Numbered from the stretch's first letter, positions 1-8,205 are shown. The stretch is 13,083 nucleotides of DNA from Atopobiaceae bacterium UBA7016 (GCA_002449555.1 DJXA01000170.1:1641-14723); one strand, 5' to 3'. A program made the numbers and translations. Notes: generated from the letters alone by a model not told the origin.

Positions 1-1652
1 AAGCCTTCCTTGTCGGCATCGAGGATGGCCACAAGCGACACCTCGGGGATATCGAGGCCCTCGCGTAGCAGGTTGATGCCCACCAGTACAGAAATCTTGC
101 CCACGCGCAGGTCGCGAATGATGTCGACGCGGTCAAGCGTGGCCGTGTCGGAGTGCATGTAGTTGACCTTCACGCCCTCGTCGAGCAGGTGGTCGGTCAG
201 GTCCTCTGCCATGCGCTTGGTAAGCGTCGTCACCAGCACGCGCTCGCCCTTCGCGGTGCGGACCTTGATCTCGTCGATGAGGTCGTCAATCTGGCCGCGC
301 ACGGGGCGCACGTCAATCAGCGGGTCAAGCAGGCCCGTCGGCCTGATGACCTGCTCCACCTGCTGCTCGGAGACGGACTCCTCGTAGTCTCCCGGAGTGG
401 CTGACACGTACACATACTGTGGCACACGCTGCTCAAACTCGTCGAAGCGCAGCGGGCGGTTGTCCAGCGCCGAGGGCAGGCGAAAACCGTGCTCTACCAG
501 CGTCACCTTGCGCGAGCGGTCGCCTTCGTACATGCCGCGAATCTGAGGCACCGTGACGTGGCTCTCGTCGATGATGCACAGCATGTCTGCGGGGAAGTAG
601 TCAATGAGCGTGTAGGGTGGCTCGCCCGGAGAGCGGCCGTCCATATGGCGCGAATAGTTCTCGATGCCCGAGCAGTAGCCCATGGTCTCGAGCATCTCGA
701 GGTCGTAGGCGGTGCGCTGCGCCAGGCGCTGCGCTTCCAAGATGCGGTCAGCCGCCTTGAGCTCGGCCACGCGCGCCTCAAGCTCTTCCGAGATGGTGCG
801 CAACGCCTGCGTGACCTTGGGGCGCTCCGTCACATAGTGCGAGGCAGGCCAGATGGGAATGGCGTCAAACTCGCGCACGATCTCGCCCGTCACCTTGTCC
901 ACCTCGGCAATGAGCTCGACCTCGTCGCCAAAGAAGCTGATGCGCAGCGGGTTTTCTGCGTAGGGCGGAAACACGTCAACGGTGTCACCGCGCACGCGGA
1001 AGTGGCCACGCTGGATGTCGTAGTCGTTGCGGTCGTACTGGATGTCGATCAGCGCATGGATGAAGTCGTCGCGCTCAAGCGGCTCGTCCTTGCTGACGGT
1101 GGGCGCCAGACCCGCGTAATCCTCGGGGCTGCCGATACCATAGATGCAGCTCACGGATGCCACCACAATGACGTCGCGGCGGCTGAGCAGGCTGGACGTG
1201 GCCTGATGGCGCAGCTTCTCTACCTCTTCGTTGATGGAGGCATCCTTCTCGATGTAGGTATCCGTTTGGGGCACATACGCCTCGGGCTGGTAGTAGTCGT
1301 AGTAGCTGACGAAGTAGACCACGGCGTTGTTGGGAAACAGCTCGCGCATCTCGCTTGCGACCTGCGCGGCCAGCGTCTTGTTGGGCTCCATGATGAGGGT
1401 GGGCTTTTGGGTTGCCTCGATGAGCTTTGCCATGGTGAAGGTCTTGCCCGAGCCCGTCACGCCCAGAAGCGTCTGGTAGCGCAGGCCGTCCTCTACGCCC
1501 TTGGCCAGCTTGGCGATGGCCTGCGGCTGGTCTCCGGCCGGCTCGTACGGCGAGACCACCTCAAGCCGGGTGTCATCCTCCTGCCGCCCAAAGCGACGGA
1601 GCTCTCCTCCAAAGTGACCGACAACCGCCACGCTCTCTCCCTCCACGTTCAT
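1..1652 (-). CDS. uvrB: Excinuclease ABC subunit B (UvrB), C-terminus cut by window edge
   Basis: UvrB is the damage-verifying helicase-like subunit of the UvrABC nucleotide excision repair complex. It loads from UvrA onto damaged DNA and recruits UvrC. Visible in order: SPYEPAGDQP near residues 34-43, Walker A GVTGSGKT at 64-71, the aromatic beta-hairpin YFVSYYDYYQPEAYVP around 113-128 that clamps DNA, the Walker B region with DESH, and helicase motif VLVGINLLREGLDIPEVS near the window edge. About 550 codons are present. Family members are about 660-700 residues, so roughly 120-140 C-terminal residues, including the UvrC-binding UVR motif, lie outside the window. The ATG at 1650-1652 adds about 30 residues before the usual family start and lacks a clear Shine-Dalgarno sequence. 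An in-frame GTG at 1629-1631, preceded by a GGAGGGAG purine run, is an alternative. It is divergent from the gene at 1778. Confidence 0.96.
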   Translation of the reverse strand, partial: MNVEGESVAVVGHFGGELRRFGRQEDDTRLEVVSPYEPAGDQPQAIAKLAKGVEDGLRYQTLLGVTGSGKTFTMAKLIEATQKPTLIMEPNKTLAAQVASEMRELFPNNAVVYFVSYYDYYQPEAYVPQTDTYIEKDASINEEVEKLRHQATSSLLSRRDVIVVASVSCIYGIGSPEDYAGLAPTVSKDEPLERDDFIHALIDIQYDRNDYDIQRGHFRVRGDTVDVFPPYAENPLRISFFGDEVELIAEVDKVTGEIVREFDAIPIWPASHYVTERPKVTQALRTISEELEARVAELKAADRILEAQRLAQRTAYDLEMLETMGYCSGIENYSRHMDGRSPGEPPYTLIDYFPADMLCIIDESHVTVPQIRGMYEGDRSRKVTLVEHGFRLPSALDNRPLRFDEFEQRVPQYVYVSATPGDYEESVSEQQVEQVIRPTGLLDPLIDVRPVRGQIDDLIDEIKVRTAKGERVLVTTLTKRMAEDLTDHLLDEGVKVNYMHSDTATLDRVDIIRDLRVGKISVLVGINLLREGLDIPEVSLVAILDADKEG

Positions 1653-1655
1653 TTT

Positions 1656-1669
1656 CGAACTAGTGTACC
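1656..1669 (-). promoter_or_regulatory. Candidate LexA/SOS box upstream of uvrB
   Basis: The sequence CGAACTAGTGTACC lies 4 bp upstream of the uvrB ATG. It matches the GAAC-N4-GTTC core of Gram-positive/actinobacterial LexA sites at 7 of 8 core positions (GTAC in place of GTTC). On the uvrB strand it overlaps a -10-like TACACT (1662-1667), with a second -10-like TAGAAT at 1673-1678. Repression of uvrB by LexA at such a position is known in several bacteria; here it is inferred. The right half-site is imperfect, and no clear -35 was found. Confidence 0.35.
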
Positions 1670-1733
1670 CTAATTCTACGTCCCGCACACGGACAACGGC
1701 AGGCTTCCGAGACTTCATGTCTGGGCGGCGCTG

Positions 1734-1770
1734 TATTATTACGTGTTACCTGTTCTTCCTAGCCTCTGGA
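1734..1770 (+). promoter_or_regulatory. Weak -10 and ribosome binding site for the gene at 1778
   Basis: TATTAT at 1734-1739 is a -10-like hexamer about 40 bp before the ATG, but I see no convincing -35 at the matching distance. CTGGAG at 1765-1770 is a plausible ribosome binding site, 7 bp before ATG 1778, and supports that start. Confidence 0.3.
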
Positions 1771-1777
1771 GCGACCT

Positions 1778-4309
1778 ATGCGCACAGAACCAAAGAAGCG
1801 AAACATCCTGCGTGACGAGCATGGTGGCACCATCGTCACCGTGCTCTGCACCATCTTGGGCGTTGCCGTCATCTTGGTGGGCCTCATCTTTGTCATCATG
1901 GGCTTTGAGTTTGCCGCCGAGGGTGAGGAGCTTGGCCTCGTCCTGTTTGCGCTGACCATCGCCGCCATCGCCATTATCTCGGGAGTGACGCTCATCGCTC
2001 TTCCGCGCATGGTCTCGCGTGGCCAGGACGCGATGCCCGCATCGGGCCCCAGCTATGCGCCCATCACACCCGGGCAGCGCGCTGATGGGCCGCAGGTGGT
2101 CTCTCGCACCACCATCGCGGGGCCTGACTCGCATGGCCCGCACAACTCCGGCAGCACCGAGGGCCCCAGCTCGCCGGCGCAGGCCACCCCTGTCCCCCAG
2201 CCCGTTACCCCTACGCCCGCCGCACATACGTCTGCCGCAACCGAAGAGGTGGCCAACCTCATCACGAGGTCGCAGGACGTGCTCGCCACGCTGAAGGACC
2301 TCGTCCGTCATGAGGCAACGGCTCAGGGCGGAAGCAACCGTCACCTGGCAAGCATGCTTGAGGCCGCCGGGCTCATGGACTGGAACGACTCCCCCACCTG
2401 CGAGGCCGGACGCCTTACCCGCACGCGCCACTTCTGGATTCGCCTTAACGCCGACGAGCTTACTGACGAGGAATACGACCGCCTTGTCGCCATCGAGGCA
2501 GCCCTCTGCGTCAACCAGGACCTTGGTGGGCTTGCCTCAAGCGCCACCGTTGACGAGTGCTATCCGGAGGTCGTCCGCAAGGTGTTCTCGCAGATGTCGC
2601 TGCAGAAGATCGAGCCGTACGACGTGCGTCCCGCGCTTGGTGCCGCCTATCCCGGCGTGGCCGCAGACGCCATCCCGGGCGAGTGGGCCGTACGCGCGCG
2701 CATCGCCTCCATCGCGGAGTGCGCCGTCACGCCGTTCCGCGTGGTGCACAATCACCGTGCCAACGTCTCGGAGCATGTGGCTGTCCTCTCGCTTGAGGTG
2801 CCGCGTCCTCGCTGCATGGCCATTTTCTCGTCCGACGCGCGCGTGCAGACCTCGCTTGCCCGCTCGTATGCGCTGCGACTGGCAACGCTGCTCGCCTCGC
2901 ACGCCATCAAGCACTCGGCGCTCGCAGACGAGCCACTCATCACGACGGTCTACGTCAACTGCTTCGAGCGCAGCGGCACCGAGGCCGTGCTCTCCATCCG
3001 CTTTGACGAGCACCTTGTTGCCCAGCTCACGAAGCTCGTATCCAGCGAGTCTGCCTTGGAGTCCAACGGGTTCCCCACGAGCGATGCCATCCGCGCGACC
3101 TTCGGCCCCGACGGATGGTTCCAACCGGTCAAGCCCTTTCTCACGTTTAGCGACCCAACGGTGTCGCCCAGCTGGCGCTTCACGTACCCCGAGCTGGTCA
3201 GCCTGCCCACCTCAGACCAGCTGCGCGCCGTCACGGGTGCGCGCACCGTATCTGACCTGGGCATCAACGAGAACGCGGGACGCATCGCCGCTTGGGATGC
3301 GCTCTGTACCGAGCCGTGGGAGACCACCGAGCAGATCGTCTCTCGCCTGAAGCAGCAGCTCTTTGACGCGCAGGACATCACAGTGTCCGAGGCCTGCAAC
3401 CGCACCATCGAGCAGCTGCTCGCCGGCACGGTTGACGCCACCGACACCGACGAGCTGAGCCACATCTTCATTGCGGGAACCGCGCTTGAGCGCGCGGTCG
3501 CTCAATCGGAGGAGGCCCTCGACGAATCCGATGGCCCCGCTGACCCCGACCGTGCCATCTCGGTGCTTTCCGACGCGCTCTCCCCCATTCAGTCGCTCGG
3601 AGCATATCTGGACGACACCGACACCGTCTATCGCTACTTTGGGTCTATCTCTGAGCGCATGCGCTTCAACCTGGACATCGACGACCATCGCCGCGCCGTG
3701 CGCCTGGTTCCTGACGCCTACTACAACGCGCTGGCCAACCTCTCCATCGCCTACGACTCCTTGGGAGAGCAGGACAAGGCCATGGCCGCCGCTGAGGAAA
3801 TGTGCCGCATCGCCCCGCAGTCCATCCACGCCGCGCTGCGCAAGGTGCGCGTGCTCGAGCACCAGTCGCGCATCTACGAGGCGGCCGACCTCATCAAGTA
3901 CATCCTGCGCTTTGCCAGCACCCCACGCGACGCGGCAATCTGCCACTATCGCCTCGCCTTCATGGAGTGGAAGCTTGGCCGTGAAGACCTCGCGGTGGCC
4001 TGCTACCAGCGCTCGCTGACGTGGGATACCGAGATGGGCGCGCAGGCGCGCGAAGAGCTTGACGACCTGCTGAGCTCGGACGAGAACCTGCATCCCCTCA
4101 AAGAGGAGGAAGTCGTCGCCCTGCTAGCCAAGGAAGGCATTCCTCTGGGGTGCGATGAGTCCGACAAGCGCCGCACGCTTGCCGCGGCAACGTTGTGCAC
4201 CGACGAGGGCGTCTTCTGGGCAGCGCGCCCGCTTGTAGGCAACCTCTTTGGCCTGAACAACGACGACGTCATGATGGGCGTCTACCGTTCGCTGGATCGC
4301 AACGCCTAA
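1778..4309 (+). CDS. Membrane-anchored TPR-like protein of unknown function
   Basis: I do not recognise a named family. The 843-residue product begins with a short basic N-terminus (RTEPKKR). Two hydrophobic segments follow at about residues 19-42 and 52-75, then a Pro/Ser/Thr/Ala-rich linker at about 84-155. The rest is soluble. The part from about 160 to 600 has no motif I can name. Residues about 640-770 look like three degenerate tetratricopeptide repeats: NALANLSIAYDSLGEQDKAM, then an ALRKVRVLEHQSRIYEAADLI helix pair, then CHYRLAFMEWKLGREDLAVACY. This predicts a membrane-tethered protein-protein interaction scaffold. The two-helix hairpin with a positive N-terminus is consistent with the bulk being cytoplasmic, but topology is not provable here. 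It lies between uvrB (divergent) and the transglycosylase gene (convergent), is monocistronic and ends at a strong terminator. Codon use matches the neighbours. A role in cell-envelope or division assembly is only a guess from context. Confidence 0.85.
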   Translation: MRTEPKKRNILRDEHGGTIVTVLCTILGVAVILVGLIFVIMGFEFAAEGEELGLVLFALTIAAIAIISGVTLIALPRMVSRGQDAMPASGPSYAPITPGQRADGPQVVSRTTIAGPDSHGPHNSGSTEGPSSPAQATPVPQPVTPTPAAHTSAATEEVANLITRSQDVLATLKDLVRHEATAQGGSNRHLASMLEAAGLMDWNDSPTCEAGRLTRTRHFWIRLNADELTDEEYDRLVAIEAALCVNQDLGGLASSATVDECYPEVVRKVFSQMSLQKIEPYDVRPALGAAYPGVAADAIPGEWAVRARIASIAECAVTPFRVVHNHRANVSEHVAVLSLEVPRPRCMAIFSSDARVQTSLARSYALRLATLLASHAIKHSALADEPLITTVYVNCFERSGTEAVLSIRFDEHLVAQLTKLVSSESALESNGFPTSDAIRATFGPDGWFQPVKPFLTFSDPTVSPSWRFTYPELVSLPTSDQLRAVTGARTVSDLGINENAGRIAAWDALCTEPWETTEQIVSRLKQQLFDAQDITVSEACNRTIEQLLAGTVDATDTDELSHIFIAGTALERAVAQSEEALDESDGPADPDRAISVLSDALSPIQSLGAYLDDTDTVYRYFGSISERMRFNLDIDDHRRAVRLVPDAYYNALANLSIAYDSLGEQDKAMAAAEEMCRIAPQSIHAALRKVRVLEHQSRIYEAADLIKYILRFASTPRDAAICHYRLAFMEWKLGREDLAVACYQRSLTWDTEMGAQAREELDDLLSSDENLHPLKEEEVVALLAKEGIPLGCDESDKRRTLAAATLCTDEGVFWAARPLVGNLFGLNNDDVMMGVYRSLDRNA

Positions 4310-4330
4310 GCGTCCTGTTGCTTCGTACGC

Positions 4331-4371
4331 AAAAGGGGCCGGCATCTCTTGGTGAGGTGCCGGCCCCTTTT
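4331..4371. terminator. Bidirectional rho-independent terminator
   Basis: AAAAGGGGCCGGCA (4331-4344) pairs perfectly over 14 bp with TGCCGGCCCCTTTT (4358-4371), with a 13-nt loop. The A-run on one side and T-run on the other make it usable on both strands. It lies between the convergent genes ending at 4309 (plus) and 4379 (minus) and probably ends both transcripts. Confidence 0.9.
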
Positions 4372-4378
4372 CTCGTTT

Positions 4379-4975
4379 CTATGAGATGGGCTGCAGGTTT
4401 GAATCGTAGAAGCGCCGGTACATGTCGTACGACTCGTTAACCCGCACCAGATAAAGCCGCGTCTCTGGGTAGGTAATGGCATCGGAGATGTTTGGGATAC
4501 CCCCGTCCATCCAATCCTGCACGGTGCCCAGGCCCGCGTTGTACGCCGCGATCATCTGGTCGGTATCGTCCAGATTCTCGCTCAGGTACTGCAGGCAGGC
4601 GCAGCCGTACTCGATGCCCGTCGCGGGGTCCGTCAGGTTGGCCGGATCGTACGTCCACGAGTCAACGTAGCCCCAACCGGCTAGGGTCTCTGCCGTCGAA
4701 GGCATCACCTGCATCAGGCCGACGGCGCCCGCACCAGACTCAGCGTCATCCACCCAGTTTGACTCGCACTTGATGACGGCGCACACCAGCAGGGGGTCTA
4801 CCCCATGGCGCGCCGAGGACTCAAGGATGGCCTCCTCGTGCCGCACGGGGAAAAGCACCCTGCGCATCACGAACCCCGGCGCCATCGAGACGACGAGCGA
4901 CATCGCGCCAACCGCAGCCACAATCAGCAAAGGGATGGTGCGAAACCAGCGCCAGAAGCGATACTCGGCCCCCAT
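4379..4975 (-). CDS. Membrane-anchored lytic transglycosylase (Slt/GH23-like domain)
   Basis: This 198-residue enzyme is predicted to cleave the MurNAc-GlcNAc bond of peptidoglycan non-hydrolytically, making 1,6-anhydro ends. One hydrophobic segment at about residues 13-33 follows WRWFR and should anchor it to the membrane with the catalytic domain outside. The SLT domain spans about 45-190. It contains the catalytic Glu71 in AVIKCESNW, then GAVGLMQVMPSTA (84-95), then AAYNAGLGTVQDW (143-155), all typical of the family. There is no LysM or other wall-binding domain, so it is a minimal enzyme. It starts 3 bp after the coaE stop and is last in the pepT-M42-coaE set, ending just before the bidirectional terminator. 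Cell-wall remodelling during growth or division is the likely role; the exact biological function cannot be read from sequence. Confidence 0.93.
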   Translation of the reverse strand: MGAEYRFWRWFRTIPLLIVAAVGAMSLVVSMAPGFVMRRVLFPVRHEEAILESSARHGVDPLLVCAVIKCESNWVDDAESGAGAVGLMQVMPSTAETLAGWGYVDSWTYDPANLTDPATGIEYGCACLQYLSENLDDTDQMIAAYNAGLGTVQDWMDGGIPNISDAITYPETRLYLVRVNESYDMYRRFYDSNLQPIS

Positions 4976-4978
4976 GCG

Positions 4979-5611
4979 TCACACCCCCTTGCGAACGGGG
5001 CGCCAGCCCGCCTGCTCGCGCTCGCTCCACCACGCGTGCACCTGGGCAAGCAGCTCGTCAAGGGTGCCCTCGTTAGAGATGACCGTGTCCGCGTGCTCAA
5101 CCAGCCACTCGTCGGTCGGCTGATTAGCAGCGCGGACGTCAAAGTCCTCCCCGGTCATGCCGCGGCCAATCGCACGCTCGCGTCGCTTGGCAACCGGAAG
5201 GTTCACCACCACGATCTCGTCCGCAAGATCGAAGGACTCAACCATGCGGTCAAGCAGGGGCACCTCAACCACGCAGCACACAGGCTCCCACGCACCGCAG
5301 ACCGAGCTTGTCAGTGCCTCGGCCAGACGCTCACGAATGGCGGGCAGCTCAAGGGCCTCCAAAAGTGCCGCGTCCTCGCGCGTCGCAAAGGCCCGCGTTG
5401 CCAAGAGCCGACGATTCAGCTCGCCGGTCTTGGGGTCAAGCAGGTCCCGCCCAAACGCCTCGGCAATCGCATGCGTCGTCGGCGTTCCGGGCTCAAGCAC
5501 CTCGCGCGAAATCTGGTCAAGGTCGATACGCCAGGCGCCGAGCCGCTCGAGCTCGGCGGCCACGGTAGACTTCCCCGACGCGATGCCCCCTGCCAGAAAG
5601 ACGGTATACAT
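4979..5611 (-). CDS. coaE: Dephospho-CoA kinase
   Basis: CoaE catalyses the last step of coenzyme A synthesis, ATP-dependent phosphorylation of the ribose 3'-hydroxyl of dephospho-CoA, in the cytoplasm. The 210-residue length is normal. The P-loop GGIASGKST is at residues 8-16, followed by RIDLDQISREVL (28-39), the usual Asp-rich substrate site. VCCVVEVPLLDR is at about 111-122, a lid/adenine region RRERAIGRGMTGEDFDVRAANQ at 143-164, and the C-terminal ADTVISNEGTLDEL at 174-187. All diagnostic blocks are present and nothing is broken. It sits 3 bp downstream of the M42 peptidase gene and 3 bp upstream of the transglycosylase gene, so translational coupling is likely. CoaE lying near uvrB is a known arrangement in other actinobacteria. 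Confidence 0.96.
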   Translation of the reverse strand: MYTVFLAGGIASGKSTVAAELERLGAWRIDLDQISREVLEPGTPTTHAIAEAFGRDLLDPKTGELNRRLLATRAFATREDAALLEALELPAIRERLAEALTSSVCGAWEPVCCVVEVPLLDRMVESFDLADEIVVVNLPVAKRRERAIGRGMTGEDFDVRAANQPTDEWLVEHADTVISNEGTLDELLAQVHAWWSEREQAGWRPVRKGV

Positions 5612-5614
5612 GGC

Positions 5615-6661
5615 CTACGCCACACCCATCAGGTAGGCACGACACAGCTTCTCGGTCTGGGCCAGCGCATCGATGTGGCAGCGCTCGCGGCCGTGGCTGT
5701 TAATGACTGCCGGGCCAAAGGCGCCCCAGTAGATGTCGTTGGCAGCGTGGCTCGCCGCGTTACCGTCGGTGGAGTAATGGAAGCACACCTGTGTGTTCCA
5801 CTTGTCCGGGTCGCACGCCTGCTCGGCGCAGGCAATCAGGCGATTGGTGAGGTTCCAGTCGTAGGGACCCTTGGCGTCGGACGCGATAACAGCCACGCTG
5901 TGCTCGTCGGAGCTGTAGTCTGGGCCGATGAGCGAGATGTCCACCGCCACGTACTCCTCGACCTCCTCAGGAACGAAAGTGCCGCCGTGGCCAATCTCCT
6001 CAAACATGGGGAAGGCGAAGATTGTGTCAAACGCCGGCTTCTCGCCCGTCTTTGCCAGCCAACGCAGCTCGCCCAGAAGCGCGGCCACGCTGCCCTTGTC
6101 GTCGATGTGGCGGCTCATGACAAAGCCGTTACCTATGTCGCAGTAATGCGGGTCGACGCCCACGATGGCCCCTTGCGTGATGCCGAGCGCCTTGACGTCG
6201 TCGGGGCTCGTGCAGTCAGGGATGGAGATGGACATGTTGTCCTCGTCGCGCGGCGCGGTGCGGCAGTCCTCCCACACGTGCACCGAGTGCTTGTTGTGGA
6301 TGATCTGACCCATAATCGTCGCGCCCTTGCGGGTGTGGACGTAGCAGGTCTCGCCCTCGACGTTGTGATAGTTGATGCCGCCCAGCATGCGTACGCGCAG
6401 GGTGCCATCATCGTTGATACCGCGCACAATGAGGCCGATGGTGTCGAGATGCGCGCAGATGAGCACGGTCTTGGAAGCATCCCTGCCCGGCACACGCACG
6501 TAGGCCGTGGCCTTGCGGTCGGTGTAGAGCTCGTAGCCCCACTGACCCACGATTCGCTCCATCAGCTCGTGGATCTCAGGGTAATAGCCAACGGGACTGT
6601 CGCACTCAACCAGCTCCTTGAGCGCACCAGCCAGAAACTGCTCATCTACCTCGTAGTTCAT
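5615..6661 (-). CDS. M42 family metallo-aminopeptidase
   Basis: The 348-residue product matches the M42 (glutamyl aminopeptidase/TET/FrvX) family, cytosolic dinuclear-metal exopeptidases that often form dodecameric shells and trim short peptides. Metal and catalytic residues follow the family order: His71 in CAHLDTIG with Asp73, Asp187/Asp188 in HIDDKG, the catalytic Glu pair 221-222 in FEEIGHGG, Asp241 in AVDIS, and a C-terminal His (323 or 329) in NSHGRERCHID. A ribosome binding site AAGGAG lies about 13 bp before the ATG at 6659-6661. The gene follows pepT by 55 bp and precedes coaE by 3 bp. Pairing with PepT suggests sequential degradation of imported peptides. Substrate preference (acidic, hydrophobic or broad) cannot be decided from the sequence. 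A few M42-like proteins have been annotated as endoglucanases, which I consider unlikely. Confidence 0.94.
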   Translation of the reverse strand: MNYEVDEQFLAGALKELVECDSPVGYYPEIHELMERIVGQWGYELYTDRKATAYVRVPGRDASKTVLICAHLDTIGLIVRGINDDGTLRVRMLGGINYHNVEGETCYVHTRKGATIMGQIIHNKHSVHVWEDCRTAPRDEDNMSISIPDCTSPDDVKALGITQGAIVGVDPHYCDIGNGFVMSRHIDDKGSVAALLGELRWLAKTGEKPAFDTIFAFPMFEEIGHGGTFVPEEVEEYVAVDISLIGPDYSSDEHSVAVIASDAKGPYDWNLTNRLIACAEQACDPDKWNTQVCFHYSTDGNAASHAANDIYWGAFGPAVINSHGRERCHIDALAQTEKLCRAYLMGVA

Positions 6662-6716
6662 GCTCTCTCTTCACTCCTTTATGAAAACGTCTTTGCGACT
6701 CTTCGAAACGTCGGCC

Positions 6717-7970
6717 TTAGGCCTCCTGCGGTACCGCGTAGCGCGCCACAAGGTCAACCAGCATGTCGACCATGGCCTCAAGCTCGGGCACCGGCACAAA
6801 CTCGCGCACACCATGGGCATTGTAGTAGCACGCCGAAAGGTTTGCGCAGGCAAAGCCGCGGAACGACAGCTGCGAGCCGTCGGTGCCGCCGCGCATGGGG
6901 ATGCACGTCATCTCCTGGCCGATGGAGGCGTAGGCCTTTCGCGCGTTCTCGATGAGGTGCGCGTTTTCGGGCAGGGTCACGATGTCGGCCAGGTTGTGGT
7001 ACTGGTCGTGGATGTCGATGGTCAGCACCTCGCTGCCAAACTGCTGGTTGACGAGCTCGACGGCCGTGCGCATGAGCTGCTTGCGAGCCTCGACCTTCGC
7101 CTGGTCGTGGTCGCGGATGATGTAGTCCGCAAGGGCCTCCTCGCAGGTGCCCTGCATGCGCTCGAGGTAGTAGAAGCCGTCGTAGCCCTCGGTGAACTCG
7201 GGGCGCTCGGCGGCCGGAAGCAGCTGGTGGAAGCGCATGATGGCCTCGGAGGCGTTGATCATGACGCCCTTGGCCGTGCCCGTATGCACCGAGATGCCCT
7301 TGGCACGGACGCATGCCTCGGCCGCGTTGAAGGTCTCGTAGCAAAACTCGCCCAGCGGGCCGCCGTCGATGGTGTAGCCAAACGTGGCTCCAAACTCATC
7401 GAGGTCGAGCAGCGCCGCGCCGTGGCCAATCTCTTCATCGGGGACAAATGAGAACGCCAGACGCGGATGCGGAAGCGACGGGTCGTCCTTCAGGCGCTTC
7501 ATGAGCGAGAGGCACATCGCGTCTCCCGCCTTGTCGTCGCCGCCCAAAAGCGAGGTGCCGTCGGTGGTGATGAGGTCCCACCCCACCATGTGCTCAAGAT
7601 GACGGTTGGTCTCAGGGCTCACCCACACCTCGCGGCCGTCGCGGCCGATACCGATGGTGAGCTTTCCGCCCTCATAGCGCCTGACCTGGGGGTGAACGGG
7701 CTCTCCGTACGACTGCCAAGCCGTGTCGATGTGGCAGCAGAAGCCCAGGGTAGGAAGGTCTTCACAGCCTTCGCTTGCCGGCCAATGGGCGGTCACGTAC
7801 GCGTGCTCATCGAGGCGAATGTCCTCAGCGCCCAGCTCCTTGAGGTCTTCCACGATGACGCGCGCCATGTCGAACTGGCACTGCGTGGAGGGCACCGTGT
7901 CGGCGGTCAGCGGATTGGACTGTGAGGCCACCTTGCAGTACTTGATGAAGCGATCGACAACGTCACTCAT
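6717..7970 (-). CDS. pepT: Peptidase T (tripeptide aminopeptidase, M20B)
   Basis: PepT removes the N-terminal residue from tripeptides in the cytoplasm using two zinc ions. With the start at 7970 the protein is 417 residues, close to the family norm of about 410. Zinc and catalytic positions are visible: His80-Ile-Asp82 in CCHIDTAW, Asp145/146 in LLGGDDKAGD, the Glu pair 179-180 in PDEEIGHGA, Asp202 in TIDGG and His386 in YYNAHGVREF. IPMRGGTDGSQLSFRG (357-372) is a characteristic PepT block. An in-frame ATG at 7998-8000 would add 10 residues, but the ATG at 7968-7970 has a near-perfect AAGGAG 6 bp upstream and gives the family N-terminus. It is the first gene of the minus-strand set leading to the M42 peptidase, coaE and the transglycosylase. 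Confidence 0.96.
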   Translation of the reverse strand: MSDVVDRFIKYCKVASQSNPLTADTVPSTQCQFDMARVIVEDLKELGAEDIRLDEHAYVTAHWPASEGCEDLPTLGFCCHIDTAWQSYGEPVHPQVRRYEGGKLTIGIGRDGREVWVSPETNRHLEHMVGWDLITTDGTSLLGGDDKAGDAMCLSLMKRLKDDPSLPHPRLAFSFVPDEEIGHGAALLDLDEFGATFGYTIDGGPLGEFCYETFNAAEACVRAKGISVHTGTAKGVMINASEAIMRFHQLLPAAERPEFTEGYDGFYYLERMQGTCEEALADYIIRDHDQAKVEARKQLMRTAVELVNQQFGSEVLTIDIHDQYHNLADIVTLPENAHLIENARKAYASIGQEMTCIPMRGGTDGSQLSFRGFACANLSACYYNAHGVREFVPVPELEAMVDMLVDLVARYAVPQEA

Positions 7971-7976
7971 AGATAT

Positions 7977-7982
7977 CTCCTT
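7977..7982 (-). promoter_or_regulatory. Ribosome binding site that fixes the pepT start
   Basis: AAGGAG on the minus strand, 6 bp upstream of ATG 7970. It favours the 417-residue PepT over the form starting at 8000. Confidence 0.85.
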
Positions 7983-8015
7983 CCGGTGGGCACAGCCCAT
8001 CAGTTTTTCTCACAC

Positions 8016-8046
8016 ATTGTAGTCGACATCAATGCCGCGCCCGCAA
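8016..8046 (-). promoter_or_regulatory. Probable promoter of the pepT operon
   Basis: On the minus strand TACAAT (8016-8021) is a 5/6 match to the -10 consensus. TTGCGG (8041-8046) is a possible -35, with a rather long 19-bp spacer. Transcription would begin near 8009, giving a leader of about 40 nt before the pepT ATG. Confidence 0.5.
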
Positions 8047-8205
8047 TGCCCCTCATATCCCCGCTTGACCACCACGACCCTGCAAGCCGTTTTGGGAAGT
8101 TTTGGTCTCCACATTGCGTGTTTCTTGCCAGCTACGTGCAGGTTTGTGCAAGTCGAATCTAGATTGTCGCTAACCCCTCTGAAGATGCCGCATACCCTTG
8201 AGTGT

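Noticed and set aside
489..1673. 394-codon open frame on the plus strand
   Set aside because: It is antisense to uvrB, with a His/Val/Leu/Asp-rich product typical of antisense shadows in GC-rich DNA.
4805..6955. 716-codon open frame on the plus strand
   Set aside because: It is antisense to the transglycosylase, coaE, M42 and pepT genes, spans several gene boundaries and has no recognisable domain.
8032..8205. 58-codon N-terminal extension of the nuclease-like gene
   Set aside because: The extension has no ribosome binding site, overlaps the probable pepT promoter and is unlike the rest of the protein. The start at 8206 is more plausible, though not proven.
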